Part shown: positions 7,045-15,359 of the stretch, piece by piece | Position numbering within the stretch: the first letter of the stretch is position 1 | Layout: the number at the start of each line of letters is the position of its first letter | Source of the DNA: Methanothrix harundinacea | GTDB taxonomy: Archaea > Halobacteriota > Methanosarcinia > Methanotrichales > Methanotrichaceae | Direction: 5' to 3' | Assembly (NCBI GenBank): GCA_002506535.1 | Contig: DAXT01000021.1 | Coordinates: forward strand, 62,001-126,000 | Length of the DNA: 64,000 nt | The notes under the pieces: generated by a model | Database searches by the model: none | Seen by the model: the letters and a program-made list of their open reading frames with translations, nothing else | What the model was told of the DNA's origin: nothing | Position numbers and translations under genes: made by a program

Positions 7045-8397
7045 ATGGAGCTTTTAGAGATGGGGTCAGGTGCAAAAATGGGGTCAGGCGGCAGGACTGG
7101 ATCAGATGGAGAGCTTCGCGATGCTGGAGCTTCGGGCGAGGTTGAGACTGCAGAGCTTCTTCTCACGGCGGAGATATACAACCGGTCCGAGAACCTGACC
7201 GAGGACGACCTCCCACCAAGGATCAGAAAGCACTACTTCGATCCCGTCGCCAGGAAGGTGAAGCGTCCGATCTACGTCACCGAGGGAGACGTCCAGGAGA
7301 TCTATCGCCTTGGAAGCGTCCGGGATGCGGCCCGGGCCCTGCCCTTCGTCGATCGCGAGGGGCTTCGAGATCAGCTCCGGCTCACCGTCTTCGAGGTGGG
7401 GGCGAGGTGGTTTGTAAAGAGGGACACCCTGGAGAGGATCAGGTCCAACCCCACCCTCGCCTACTTCTTCGAGGGGTACGACTCCCTGGACGTCAGCTAC
7501 GCCGAGGCGAAGAAGAGAAACCAGCCCCTCCTCACCGACAGGGAATGGATCCAGGCGAAGATCCGGGAGCTCTCCGCCAAGGTCGAGGAGGCCGAAGATA
7601 TACTGAAGCTCGTCCGGATAAAGGCCCCCGAAGACGTCCGCGACAGGATAGAAGAGCTGGTCCTGACCGAGGAGCAGGTGACGGAGATAGAGAAGGCGGC
7701 AAAAGCCCTGGAAAACCGGGATTACCTCCGTGATATCGGCCTCTACGACATAGGAAAGCTCCTCTTCGTGGGGCCTCCGGGGACGGGGAAGACCTCCACC
7801 GCCATGGCTCTATCCAGGAGGTTCGGCCTACCTCTGGTGGAGGTCCGCCTCTCGATGGTGACGAGCCAGTACCTGGGCGAAACCAGCAAGAACGTCGACA
7901 AGGTCTTCGACCTCGCGAAGGCCCTCAGCCCCTGCATCCTCTTCATAGACGAGTTTGACTTCGTCGCCAAGACCAGAACCTCCGAAGAGCACGGGGCGAT
8001 CAAAAGGGCGGTCAACACCCTCCTGAAGGCGATCGACGACGTCAGCCTCGTAGAGGACGGGGTCCTCCTGATAGCTGCGACAAACCACCCCCAGCTCCTC
8101 GATTACGCCGCATGGAGGCGGTTTGACAAGGTCGTCACCTTCCCCCTTCCCGACCAGGAGATGAGGCGGAAGATCTTCGAGAGGGTCCTCGCCAGGATGG
8201 ACGCGCGAGTGGACGTCCGCGTCCTTGCCGAGAGGACGGAGGGCTACTCCGGCTCCGACATCAGGATGGTGGTAAGGGAGGCGGTCTTGAACGCCCTCCT
8301 GGAGGAGAGGAGGTCCATCGACCAGGAGGATATGCTCCGGGCGGTCCAGGACTTCGACCGGAGGATCGCAGACCACCGGGGGAGCGCCGCCCCATGA
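7045..8397 (+). CDS. AAA-family ATPase
   Basis: This 450-residue protein has one AAA module: Walker A GPPGTGKT (residues 243-250), Walker B ILFIDEFD (about 299-306), a sensor-1 AATNHP, an arginine-finger region with AAWRRFDK, and a sensor-2 helix SGSDIRMVVREA. The N-terminal 230 residues are mostly helical and unassigned. It is probably a cytoplasmic unfoldase or remodeller; the substrate is unknown. The extreme N-terminus (MGSGAKMGSGGRTGS) comes from a short direct repeat of ATGGGGTCAGG, so the true start may lie downstream. Its stop overlaps the next gene as ATGA, so the two are co-translated. Confidence 0.8.
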   Translation: MELLEMGSGAKMGSGGRTGSDGELRDAGASGEVETAELLLTAEIYNRSENLTEDDLPPRIRKHYFDPVARKVKRPIYVTEGDVQEIYRLGSVRDAARALPFVDREGLRDQLRLTVFEVGARWFVKRDTLERIRSNPTLAYFFEGYDSLDVSYAEAKKRNQPLLTDREWIQAKIRELSAKVEEAEDILKLVRIKAPEDVRDRIEELVLTEEQVTEIEKAAKALENRDYLRDIGLYDIGKLLFVGPPGTGKTSTAMALSRRFGLPLVEVRLSMVTSQYLGETSKNVDKVFDLAKALSPCILFIDEFDFVAKTRTSEEHGAIKRAVNTLLKAIDDVSLVEDGVLLIAATNHPQLLDYAAWRRFDKVVTFPLPDQEMRRKIFERVLARMDARVDVRVLAERTEGYSGSDIRMVVREAVLNALLEERRSIDQEDMLRAVQDFDRRIADHRGSAAP

Positions 8398-9134
8398 GAG
8401 TGACCCTCCTTGGGACCGGCGACGCCATAGGCACCCCGAAGATCGGATGCAGATGTCCCGCCTGTGCCGACGCCCTGGCCGGCGGAAAGAGCAGGAGGCT
8501 GCGGTTCTCGGTACTGGTGGAGAACGGCCAGGGAAAGGTCCTCATCGACACGAGCCCCGACCTGCGGTGGCAGCTGATCAGAACCGGGATCAGCCGGGTC
8601 GACGGCGTAATATGGACCCACGCCCATTACGACCATTACGCCGGGTTTGGCGACTTTCACAGGGTCCAGAACCGGGTCCCAGTCTACGCCCTAAAAGAGA
8701 CGATGGACTACATATTGAACTACCTCTACTTCATGAGGCCGAAGAGGAACGTCGCGGAGATGGGCCGGCCCTTCGACCTGGCGGGGATGGAGTTCACCCT
8801 CTTCGAGGTGAGCCACCCGCCCATCTGCGAGGCCGCCGGGGTCCTGGTGCGGTCTGGAGGAAAGAGGCTTGTGGTGACGGGGGACACCAACCTCTCCATC
8901 CCCGAGGAGAGCCTCGACCTGATGAAGGACCCAGACCTCCTGGTCGCCGACGCCATAACCCCCCCTGGGTACAACCTCAACAAGCATATGGACTCGAAGG
9001 AGGCGCTCGAACTCGCCTGCCGCCTTGGGGCAAGGAAGACGGTATTGACTCACATAAGCCACCTATTCCCCCCCCATGATATCGCCGTCAAGAGCTGGCC
9101 CCTGGGGTTCGACATGATGACCTTGGAGCTCTGA
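8394..9134 (+). CDS. PhnP-like metallo-beta-lactamase-fold hydrolase
   Basis: The protein is 246 residues. The N-terminal GTGDAIGTPKIGCRCPACADA carries the Cys cluster typical of PhnP-type phosphodiesterases, followed by the metal motif THAHYDHYAG (about residues 73-82), VVTGDTN and a late LTHISH. PhnP proteins hydrolyse cyclic phosphodiesters, and relatives include LipB-linked and PqqB-like enzymes. No phosphonate genes are nearby, so the substrate is unknown. It overlaps the AAA ATPase by 4 bases, suggesting a functional pair. Confidence 0.8.
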   Translation: MRVTLLGTGDAIGTPKIGCRCPACADALAGGKSRRLRFSVLVENGQGKVLIDTSPDLRWQLIRTGISRVDGVIWTHAHYDHYAGFGDFHRVQNRVPVYALKETMDYILNYLYFMRPKRNVAEMGRPFDLAGMEFTLFEVSHPPICEAAGVLVRSGGKRLVVTGDTNLSIPEESLDLMKDPDLLVADAITPPGYNLNKHMDSKEALELACRLGARKTVLTHISHLFPPHDIAVKSWPLGFDMMTLEL

Positions 9135-9170
9135 ACGAAAATAATCTATCGATGAGCTCTGAACGAAAAT
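9126..9170 (+). repeat. 17-bp direct repeat at the end of the hydrolase gene
   Basis: GAGCTCTGAACGAAAAT occurs at 9126-9142 and again at 9154-9170, a 28-bp-period duplication that copies the stop codon of the upstream gene. A TATA-like TTGTTTATTTTCG for the next gene follows. Confidence 0.8.
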
Positions 9171-9194
9171 TGTTTATTTTCGCAATACTGCAGG

Positions 9195-10820
9195 ATGTCC
9201 ATGGGGAGTCTGCACCGTTCCGGGTTTGCCCTGGCAGTCGTGGCGGCCGCATCCTTATTCTTAATCCCGACGTCCGGGGCGCAGGACGGTTTCGACTGGG
9301 CCTTGAGCTTCGGGTATGATCTCGATCTGGAGATGGACGATAACCACAGCACCGATCTGAGCATCGATCCTCCTCCCATCGTTGCGGCGAACGGCAACGT
9401 CGGACGCTATCTTGATACGGAGTTGCTCCGCGATCCCGGGGGGACGCAGGAGGGGGAAGAGGGCTTGGATGGCTCGGGGATCTCCTTTGACCTCCCGCGG
9501 GGATGGAAGGGCGATGTCGCAGGGGACCGGGTTACGGGGAACCTGACTCTGGAGGGTCCCTGCGCCGCTGCTTATATCGTCTGGTTCGAGGACTATGGCA
9601 TAGATCCCGAAGCGGTCCTGAGGCAGGTGGTCCGGGGCTACAGAAGCGGATCTCTCCGGTTCTCCGTCCTGACGGCGGATCCGGGCGATCCGGTGACCAT
9701 CGACGGCCAGAGGTCCTCCAGCCTCGACGTCTACTACAGAATCGGCGGCCAGGAGTCGCAGAAGTGGCTCCTCGCCTGGTCCTCGCCGGGATCGGGGAGG
9801 TTCTTCTTCGCCTCCTTCTGGTCCTGCCCCGGGGCCTGGGATGAGAACCTCGAGAAGTTCCGGGCTTTCGCCGAGAGCTTCAGGGACGAGGGGTCCGACA
9901 GGTACGTCGTCCTGGAGCCGAGATCCCCTCCCCTGGACGGCTGGGGGACGGTTCTATCTGAGACCCTCCGTTCATATCGCTTCTTGAGCGTCCCGGCCCG
10001 GAAGAACCCCGAGGTGGAGGTGAAGGTGGCGATGAAGAGCCGTCGAGAGGGAGGTAGGGTCGACGATGTAGCCTGCGAGGAGGTCGTCTCCCTCGCCCGG
10101 GGAGGAGAGGTTCCGCACGAGGTGGCGGCCCTCCAGAGGCTCCTCGTGGAGAGGGGGTATGAGGTTGCGATCCTCAGGAAGGCAGGCGCCTTCTGGGCCG
10201 TCGTCCGGGGGCCGGAAGGGAGGTGGCAGGCGGTATCCCCGTCGGGACCCGGTTCGCAGATGGGATTAGGGTCCCTCATCGGTCCGGGGGATTCGGAGTG
10301 GCTCCGCGGCCTTGTGGTCGACGGGCCAGAGGCGGCAGAATGGGTCGCCGGAGAGAGAGGCTCTCCCGATGAGGCCTCCATCGAGAAGGTCTGCGAACCG
10401 CCTTGGACCGTCGATCTACCTCCCGCCACCGAGGTGGACCTGGCCTGGATCCTGGAGCTGAAGGACCTTCTGGACCGTTACGGCTACTCCCAGGATGGTT
10501 CGGGCCAGGACTCCTTCCGCCGGGCTCAGGTCGCCTGGGCCCTTCTGGAGAGGGAGGGGTACAACGCCCTCCTCGTTACGGGTTACGAGGGCCATCCCCT
10601 CAGCCAGGGTATGTGGGTGGCGGTCCGCCATCCCGGCCAGGGGGGTTACGTCGCCATAGACACCGGGACCGGCGGGGGCGGCGGCCTCGGGGAGATCGTC
10701 TCCGCAGCCGAAGGGCTCCAGGGCGTCGCCTACGAGACTAGCCGCCAGTTCTGCTGCCTCCATCCGGATAAGGGCCCGGCCATCGATCCAGCCTCTATCA
10801 GGACTCCGGCTCCGGGATAG
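9195..10820 (+). CDS. secreted protein of unknown function
   Basis: This 541-residue protein starts with a signal peptide (hydrophobic FALAVVAAASLFLIPTSGAQ, cleavage near residue 29). The middle (about residues 95-235) resembles a lipoprotein-like surface domain. The C-terminal half has two stretches in which a helix is followed by a Tyr-Glu-Val or Asn-Ala-Leu strand and a Trp-Val-Ala-Val-Arg strand (WAVVRGPEG, WVAVRHPG). These recall transglutaminase-like/papain-fold archaeal secreted proteins without an obvious catalytic Cys. I do not recognise a named family. Confidence 0.65.
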   Translation: MSMGSLHRSGFALAVVAAASLFLIPTSGAQDGFDWALSFGYDLDLEMDDNHSTDLSIDPPPIVAANGNVGRYLDTELLRDPGGTQEGEEGLDGSGISFDLPRGWKGDVAGDRVTGNLTLEGPCAAAYIVWFEDYGIDPEAVLRQVVRGYRSGSLRFSVLTADPGDPVTIDGQRSSSLDVYYRIGGQESQKWLLAWSSPGSGRFFFASFWSCPGAWDENLEKFRAFAESFRDEGSDRYVVLEPRSPPLDGWGTVLSETLRSYRFLSVPARKNPEVEVKVAMKSRREGGRVDDVACEEVVSLARGGEVPHEVAALQRLLVERGYEVAILRKAGAFWAVVRGPEGRWQAVSPSGPGSQMGLGSLIGPGDSEWLRGLVVDGPEAAEWVAGERGSPDEASIEKVCEPPWTVDLPPATEVDLAWILELKDLLDRYGYSQDGSGQDSFRRAQVAWALLEREGYNALLVTGYEGHPLSQGMWVAVRHPGQGGYVAIDTGTGGGGGLGEIVSAAEGLQGVAYETSRQFCCLHPDKGPAIDPASIRTPAPG

Positions 10821-10857
10821 ATGGGCCTCACGGGTGAGGAAGAGACCTTAATCTTTC

Positions 10858-11322
10858 ATGAGATCCAACCTCATAGCCATGAAATCAGAGCTGCGCCCCC
10901 TCGAACCCGAGGAGCGTGACCGGCTCCTCACCGCCCTCAACTCCGAGAGCGACAGGATGATGCTACTCCTCCTCCTGGAGACTGGCCGCCCCATAGACGA
11001 CCTCCTGGGCACGAGAACCTCCGACCTCGATCGGGATAGGGGGCTCCTCCGGCTGAATAGAGGGGGAAGCGGCGCAGGGAGACGCGAGGAGGGTGGGGGT
11101 AGAGAGGACGGAGAGGGTGGAGATGGGATCGAGGAGGTGGAGATCCCCCTCTCGCCGGAGCTTTCGGCTGCCGTCGTGGAATACATCGACAAAAACCCCG
11201 GGAAGACCTACCTCTTCGAGGGGAGGTGCGGCAGGCCCGTAGGTCCCAAGTGGGTGAGGTGCACCCTCCTCCCCGCAGCCATAAGAAGCGGCATCGAAGA
11301 TCCCAGGGCAGAGAGAGGTTGA
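10858..11322 (+). pseudogene. tyrosine recombinase fragment
   Basis: The 154 residues resemble the N-terminal part of an integrase catalytic domain: LLLLETGRPIDDLLGTRTSDLD where active enzymes have TGLRxxEL, then IPLSPELSAAVVEYI and a closing VRCTLLPAAIRSGI. The HxxR and Tyr boxes are missing because the frame ends after DPRAERG. A Gly/Glu/Arg-rich insert sits near residues 70-90. It is probably an inactive remnant of an integrated element, or a degenerate recombinase-like DNA-binding protein. An in-frame ATG at 10879 is an alternative start. Confidence 0.45.
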
Positions 11323-11393
11323 ACTATCTCTCCTGCCCAGTCATTACATATTCTGAGCCCTGTCTTATCGGTCCATCCCGACAAGTCCTCCGC

Positions 11394-12686
11394 TCATTTT
11401 TCGTGGAGCTTTCTGCGGAAAATCAATGCCAGAAGGCCGCCGACGAGGGCTATCCCCGACCCGAAGAGGACCGCGGCCAGATCGAGGTGGAATGTGAGGA
11501 ATATGCAGGTCGAGATACCGAAGACCGGCAGGACCGGAAGCCTTCTTATCGCCAGGGGGACCCTGAAGGGCCTCGGACGGTCCGGATCCTTATACCTGAG
11601 ATAGATCAGGGAGCCGTTGATGACGATGAAGGTAACAAAGAGGATGAAGTCGTTGGCGCTGGCGACGAAGGCGATGTCCCCGGAGAAGACGAAGGCGATG
11701 GACAGGAGGACGACGACGATGATGGCAGCCCAGGGGGTCCTCCTCGCCGGATGGACCGCGGCGAGCAGCCCCGGCATCGAGGAAGATTCCGCCATCCCGT
11801 AGGCTATCCTGGAGGACGCCAGGAGCATCAGAAGGACGGTGTTGGCGGTGGCGAAGAGGGCGATTACCGAGATGACGACGAAGGCCTCCGGCCCCAGGGC
11901 CTCCGCCGCCACCTCGGCGAAGGGGGCGTCGGAGGCTGCCAGGACCTGCCAGGGGACGACGGAGACGACGCTCACCGCCACCAGCATGTAAAGGACGATG
12001 GTGACCGCCAGGGCCAGGATCAGGGCGAGGGGAATGTTCCTCTCGGGGTCCCTCGTCTCCTCCGAGAGCTTCACCATCTCCTCAAAGCCCATGTAGGCGA
12101 AGAAGATGAGGGCCGCCGCCCCGAAGACGCCATCGATGCCATGAGGCATCTCGAAGTAGTCGACGCTCCCCAATCGGGGAAGGCCGATGTAGATCACCAT
12201 CAAGAGGCCCAGAGCCTCGATGAAGGTGAAGACGATGGCAAACCAGGCGGAGATCTTGATCCCCCAGAAGAGGACCAGGGATAGGGCGAGGAGGAGGAGG
12301 ATCGCCGAGGGGATGACGGGAAGGCCCGTCAGGGCGTCGAAGTACCCGCCGAAGCCGAGGGCGACCGTAGCCGCCCCTATGATCCCGCTGAAGATGATCA
12401 TCCACCCGACGACGAAGGCGATGGCGTGGCCGAAGGCGCGGCGGGTGTACTCGTGCTCGGCGCTGGCCCGCGGAAAGATCGACGAGAGCTCGGCGTAGCT
12501 GAGGCCGGTGAAGACGGCGATGAGGGCTGCCAATCCAAAGGAGATCCAGACGGCGTTCCCGGCCATCCCGGCCGCCTTCCCGATGAGGGCGTATATCCCG
12601 GCCCCCAGGATGATCCCGATGCCGGAGAGGGTCACCTCGAAGAGCCCCAGCTCCCGCTTCAGACCCTTTTTTCCATCTTCGGTCAT
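11394..12686 (-). CDS. APC-family amino acid permease
   Basis: This 430-residue membrane protein has about 12 hydrophobic segments. The APC signature is at the N-terminus (GIGIILGAGIYALIGKAAG, TM1), followed by FAYMGFEEMVKLSEETRDPERNIP (TM6 and the conserved acidic loop). It should move amino acids or polyamines by cation symport or antiport; the substrate is not visible. It lacks the long cytoplasmic UspA tail that some archaeal APC proteins have. The gene is divergent from the potassium channel, separated by about 115 bases holding both promoters. Confidence 0.88.
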   Translation of the reverse strand: MTEDGKKGLKRELGLFEVTLSGIGIILGAGIYALIGKAAGMAGNAVWISFGLAALIAVFTGLSYAELSSIFPRASAEHEYTRRAFGHAIAFVVGWMIIFSGIIGAATVALGFGGYFDALTGLPVIPSAILLLLALSLVLFWGIKISAWFAIVFTFIEALGLLMVIYIGLPRLGSVDYFEMPHGIDGVFGAAALIFFAYMGFEEMVKLSEETRDPERNIPLALILALAVTIVLYMLVAVSVVSVVPWQVLAASDAPFAEVAAEALGPEAFVVISVIALFATANTVLLMLLASSRIAYGMAESSSMPGLLAAVHPARRTPWAAIIVVVLLSIAFVFSGDIAFVASANDFILFVTFIVINGSLIYLRYKDPDRPRPFRVPLAIRRLPVLPVFGISTCIFLTFHLDLAAVLFGSGIALVGGLLALIFRRKLHEK

Positions 12687-12800
12687 ATCGATCTAGACCC
12701 CGGCGAGATTCCCAAAGGCCGATCCTCCATATATGAACTTTGCTCAATTTTGATCCTGTTTCGAAGGTTGTTTATCTTCGAAGAATGATAGTCCCCGCAG

Positions 12801-13703
12801 ATGATGGAAAATGGATCCGTACCCCCTGAGAAGTTCAGAGAGTTGGTCGAGTTCTACCTCATCGATTACAGGACGTCCCTCGGTAAAGCCATCGACATCG
12901 CGATAATCTCCCTGAACCTTTTAGTCTGCGCCATCTTCGTCATCGACACCTACGACATATCCGAAGACCTCAGAGTCTTTCTATGGTGGCTGGAGGTCTT
13001 CGTCGTCGGCTTATTCGTCATCGAATATATAGCTCGCCTATATGCCGCGCCGGATAGGAGAAGACAGATCTCGGACGTCTACAGCATAATCGACCTGGTG
13101 GCGATACTGCCGACGCTCTTTCAAGCAGTTCTCCCCCTAGTCGGCCTCACCCTCAATATAGCCTTCGTTAAGACTATCAGGGTCTTCAAGGTATTCAGGA
13201 TATTCAGGTTTCTCCGGTTCCTCGCCGACCCCCACTTCTTCTTCGGCAGCATATCTCTCGAGCTTCTCAAAGTGGCAAGGCTCGTGACGACGATTTTGAT
13301 CATATTCTTCATCGGATCTGGCCTCTTCTACTACGTTGAAAGCCCTGCAAACGACGGGGTCAGAAACTTTGGAGACGCCTTCTACTTCACTGTGGTGGCC
13401 CTCACCACCGTCGGCTTCGGCGACATCACCCCAGTCACCGATGCCGGAAAATTGGTGACGATCCTGATGATCCTCTCGGGGATCGTCCTCATACCCTGGG
13501 AGGCGAGCAAGATCGTCAAGGAGTGGGTCCTGATCACCAGGAAGACGAGCGTTCTCTGCCCCCAGTGCGGCCTTGTGGAGCACGATATCGACGCGACTTA
13601 CTGCAAGCGGTGCGGTCAACGCCTCTATCACGAGGAGATTCCAGACAAAGAGTTGGGGGAGGGGGATTTATCCCCTCAAATTGACCAGGACCGAGTCGCC
13701 TAA
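12801..13703 (+). CDS. voltage-gated-type potassium channel with C-terminal zinc ribbon
   Basis: This is a 300-residue six-TM channel. S4 carries regularly spaced basic residues (KTIRVFKVFRIFRFLRF), the pore helix and selectivity filter read TTVGFGD (about residues 203-209), and S6 follows. After S6 the expected RCK domain is absent. Instead a four-Cys zinc ribbon (CPQCG...CKRCG, about residues 252-273) forms the cytoplasmic tail. It is likely to conduct K+ in a voltage-dependent way; the ribbon may gate or anchor it (inference). TTCGAAG repeats flank the TATA-like TTTATC upstream. Confidence 0.85.
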   Translation: MMENGSVPPEKFRELVEFYLIDYRTSLGKAIDIAIISLNLLVCAIFVIDTYDISEDLRVFLWWLEVFVVGLFVIEYIARLYAAPDRRRQISDVYSIIDLVAILPTLFQAVLPLVGLTLNIAFVKTIRVFKVFRIFRFLRFLADPHFFFGSISLELLKVARLVTTILIIFFIGSGLFYYVESPANDGVRNFGDAFYFTVVALTTVGFGDITPVTDAGKLVTILMILSGIVLIPWEASKIVKEWVLITRKTSVLCPQCGLVEHDIDATYCKRCGQRLYHEEIPDKELGEGDLSPQIDQDRVA

Positions 13704-14044
13704 GAGAGGGATCGGATCTCTTAAAGGCGAGGGGCGTTAGTGGCGAAATCGATCTCATGGGCTTGTTTCTCAGAGCTGTTATTTCGCGAATGTTCTTACC
13801 ACCTGTGGAAAGAACGAACGTACGGGGTCGGCGGCCGGATAGTCCGTTTTCAGGGAAGATCCGAGATTTTGTTCTAATATATCGGTCCATCAGCCGATCG
13901 AATCCTCTTTCATGGGATTATAGGGATCGAAAACCAGATTTTCGAGATTATTTTTCCAATATACCAATAAACAGAATAATTCGGATTTTGATAAGATAAC
14001 CGGTGACGATACGGCATTTTCGGAGGATTAAACTCTCGGATCAA
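13704..14044. other. intergenic region, no gene recognised
   Basis: This stretch follows the channel gene and precedes the kamA leader. It is moderately AT-rich in its second half (13870-14000). Open frames here have no recognisable content. It may hold the channel's 3' end and upstream regulatory DNA for the kamA operon. Confidence 0.5.
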
Positions 14045-14060
14045 CAGGTTTATTTACCTG
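14045..14060 (+). promoter_or_regulatory. palindrome over a TATA-like box ahead of the kamA operon
   Basis: CAGGT-TTATTT-ACCTG is a perfect inverted repeat whose spacer is the TATA-like core. It sits 29 bases before the ATG of the short leader ORF. A dimeric repressor bound here would block TBP, so it is a plausible operator. Confidence 0.45.
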
Positions 14061-14088
14061 GTATAGATAATGGGGCGTTGGTAAACAC

Positions 14089-14277
14089 ATGACCGCGAAT
14101 AACTTCGCAAACCACCTTGATGGTCATATTTCAAGGTTTTTATCTGGATCTGCTCTAGCAAATCCAGATTTGCGCAGCTATAGCCACAAAAACGGTGCTT
14201 TCGGAGCAGTTAATACGATGGAATCCTCCATCATGGAAATTACACCTCTCTATATGAGATGTGAGGCCAATGTTTGA
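14089..14277 (+). CDS. short ORF upstream of and overlapping kamA
   Basis: This 62-residue frame begins at an ATG about 30-40 bases after the TATA-like element and ends at TGA (14275-14277), overlapping the kamA ATG (14270). I see no known domain or TM segment. The position suggests a translated leader coupled to kamA, but codon content is unremarkable and it could be chance. Confidence 0.3.
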   Translation: MTANNFANHLDGHISRFLSGSALANPDLRSYSHKNGAFGAVNTMESSIMEITPLYMRCEANV

Positions 14278-15358
14278 TTCGACCTGTGTTTCCAGCGGAA
14301 AGACCGATTTTATAGCCGAATCCGCCGACGGTAAGCCTCCACAACGGGCCGAAACTGTCCACGAACTCCTGGCCCGCCTCGGCGCAGATATGGAGGAGAT
14401 CGAGCGGGTGAAACGGATCTACCCCATGAAGATCAGCAGCCACTTCCTCGCCCTTATCCAGGAGAAGGGCGACCCCATCTGGAGTCAGGCGGTTCCTGCC
14501 GCCGAGGAGCTCTCAGACTTCCGCAACGTAGCCGACCCCCTCTCGGAGGGGAGGGACACCAAAGTCCCCGGCCTGATCCACCGGTACCCAGACCGGGTCC
14601 TCCTGATGGTCAGCTCCAAGTGCGCCATGTACTGCAGGTTCTGTACACGAAAACGATCCGTCGGCCGGGTGGAGCAGACCCCCATGCAGCAGATCTTCAC
14701 CGGGATCGATTACATAAGAAGCCACCCCGAGGTGAGGGACGTCCTCCTCAGCGGCGGCGACCCCCTTCTGCGGTCCAACCGGGAGCTGGACGTGATCCTG
14801 CGGGAGCTGAGAAGCATACCCTCCGTCGAGATCATCAGGATAGGGACCCGGGTCCCCTCGGTGATGCCGGAGCGCGTGACGCCGAGGCTCGTCAAGGTCC
14901 TCAAGAAGTACCATCCCCTCTACATCAACATCCACTTCGAGCACCCCCGGGAGATAAACCCCGAGAGCGAGCGGGCGCTGAAGCTCCTCGCCGACGCCGG
15001 GATCCCCCTGGGGTCCCAGACGGTCCTCCTCCGGGGCGTCAACGACGATCCCGAGGTGATGAAGGAGCTGATGCAGAAGCTCGTCAAAAACAGGGTGAGG
15101 CCCTACTACATCTACCTCTGCGACCTGGTGAAGGGGGTCGAGCACTTCAGAACATCCCTCCAGGCTGGCTTCGACGTCATCCACCACCTCCAGGGACACA
15201 CCTCTGGCCTCTGCGTCCCCCACCTGATCATCGACTCCCCGGGCGGGGGTAAGATCCCCATCCTCCCCCAGGACTACCTGATATCCTCAGATGATGAGAA
15301 GGCGGTCATATCCAACTACAAGGGCGAGGTATACGAGTACCCCAACCCGAGGATCTGA
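14270..15358 (+). CDS. kamA: lysine 2,3-aminomutase-type radical SAM enzyme
   Basis: The 362 residues carry the radical SAM cluster motif CAMYCRFC (about residues 118-125), LLSGGDPLL and HTSG. The PLP lysine lies in DSPGGGK. Both acidic residues that hold the epsilon-amino group of lysine in the clostridial enzyme are present: the Asp of YLCDL and the Asp of IIDSPGG, spaced 37 residues apart as in that enzyme. Lysine to beta-lysine is therefore more likely than glutamate. In methanogens beta-lysine normally feeds the osmolyte N-epsilon-acetyl-beta-lysine. I chose ATG 14270 because GTGAGG lies just upstream; GTG 14261 is an alternative. Confidence 0.88.
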   Translation: MFDSTCVSSGKTDFIAESADGKPPQRAETVHELLARLGADMEEIERVKRIYPMKISSHFLALIQEKGDPIWSQAVPAAEELSDFRNVADPLSEGRDTKVPGLIHRYPDRVLLMVSSKCAMYCRFCTRKRSVGRVEQTPMQQIFTGIDYIRSHPEVRDVLLSGGDPLLRSNRELDVILRELRSIPSVEIIRIGTRVPSVMPERVTPRLVKVLKKYHPLYINIHFEHPREINPESERALKLLADAGIPLGSQTVLLRGVNDDPEVMKELMQKLVKNRVRPYYIYLCDLVKGVEHFRTSLQAGFDVIHHLQGHTSGLCVPHLIIDSPGGGKIPILPQDYLISSDDEKAVISNYKGEVYEYPNPRI

Positions 15359-15359
15359 G

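Noticed and set aside
11226..12284. 352-residue acidic plus-strand ORF
   Set aside because: Antisense to the APC permease; extreme Gly/Asp/Glu/Arg bias is the mirror of its hydrophobic codons.
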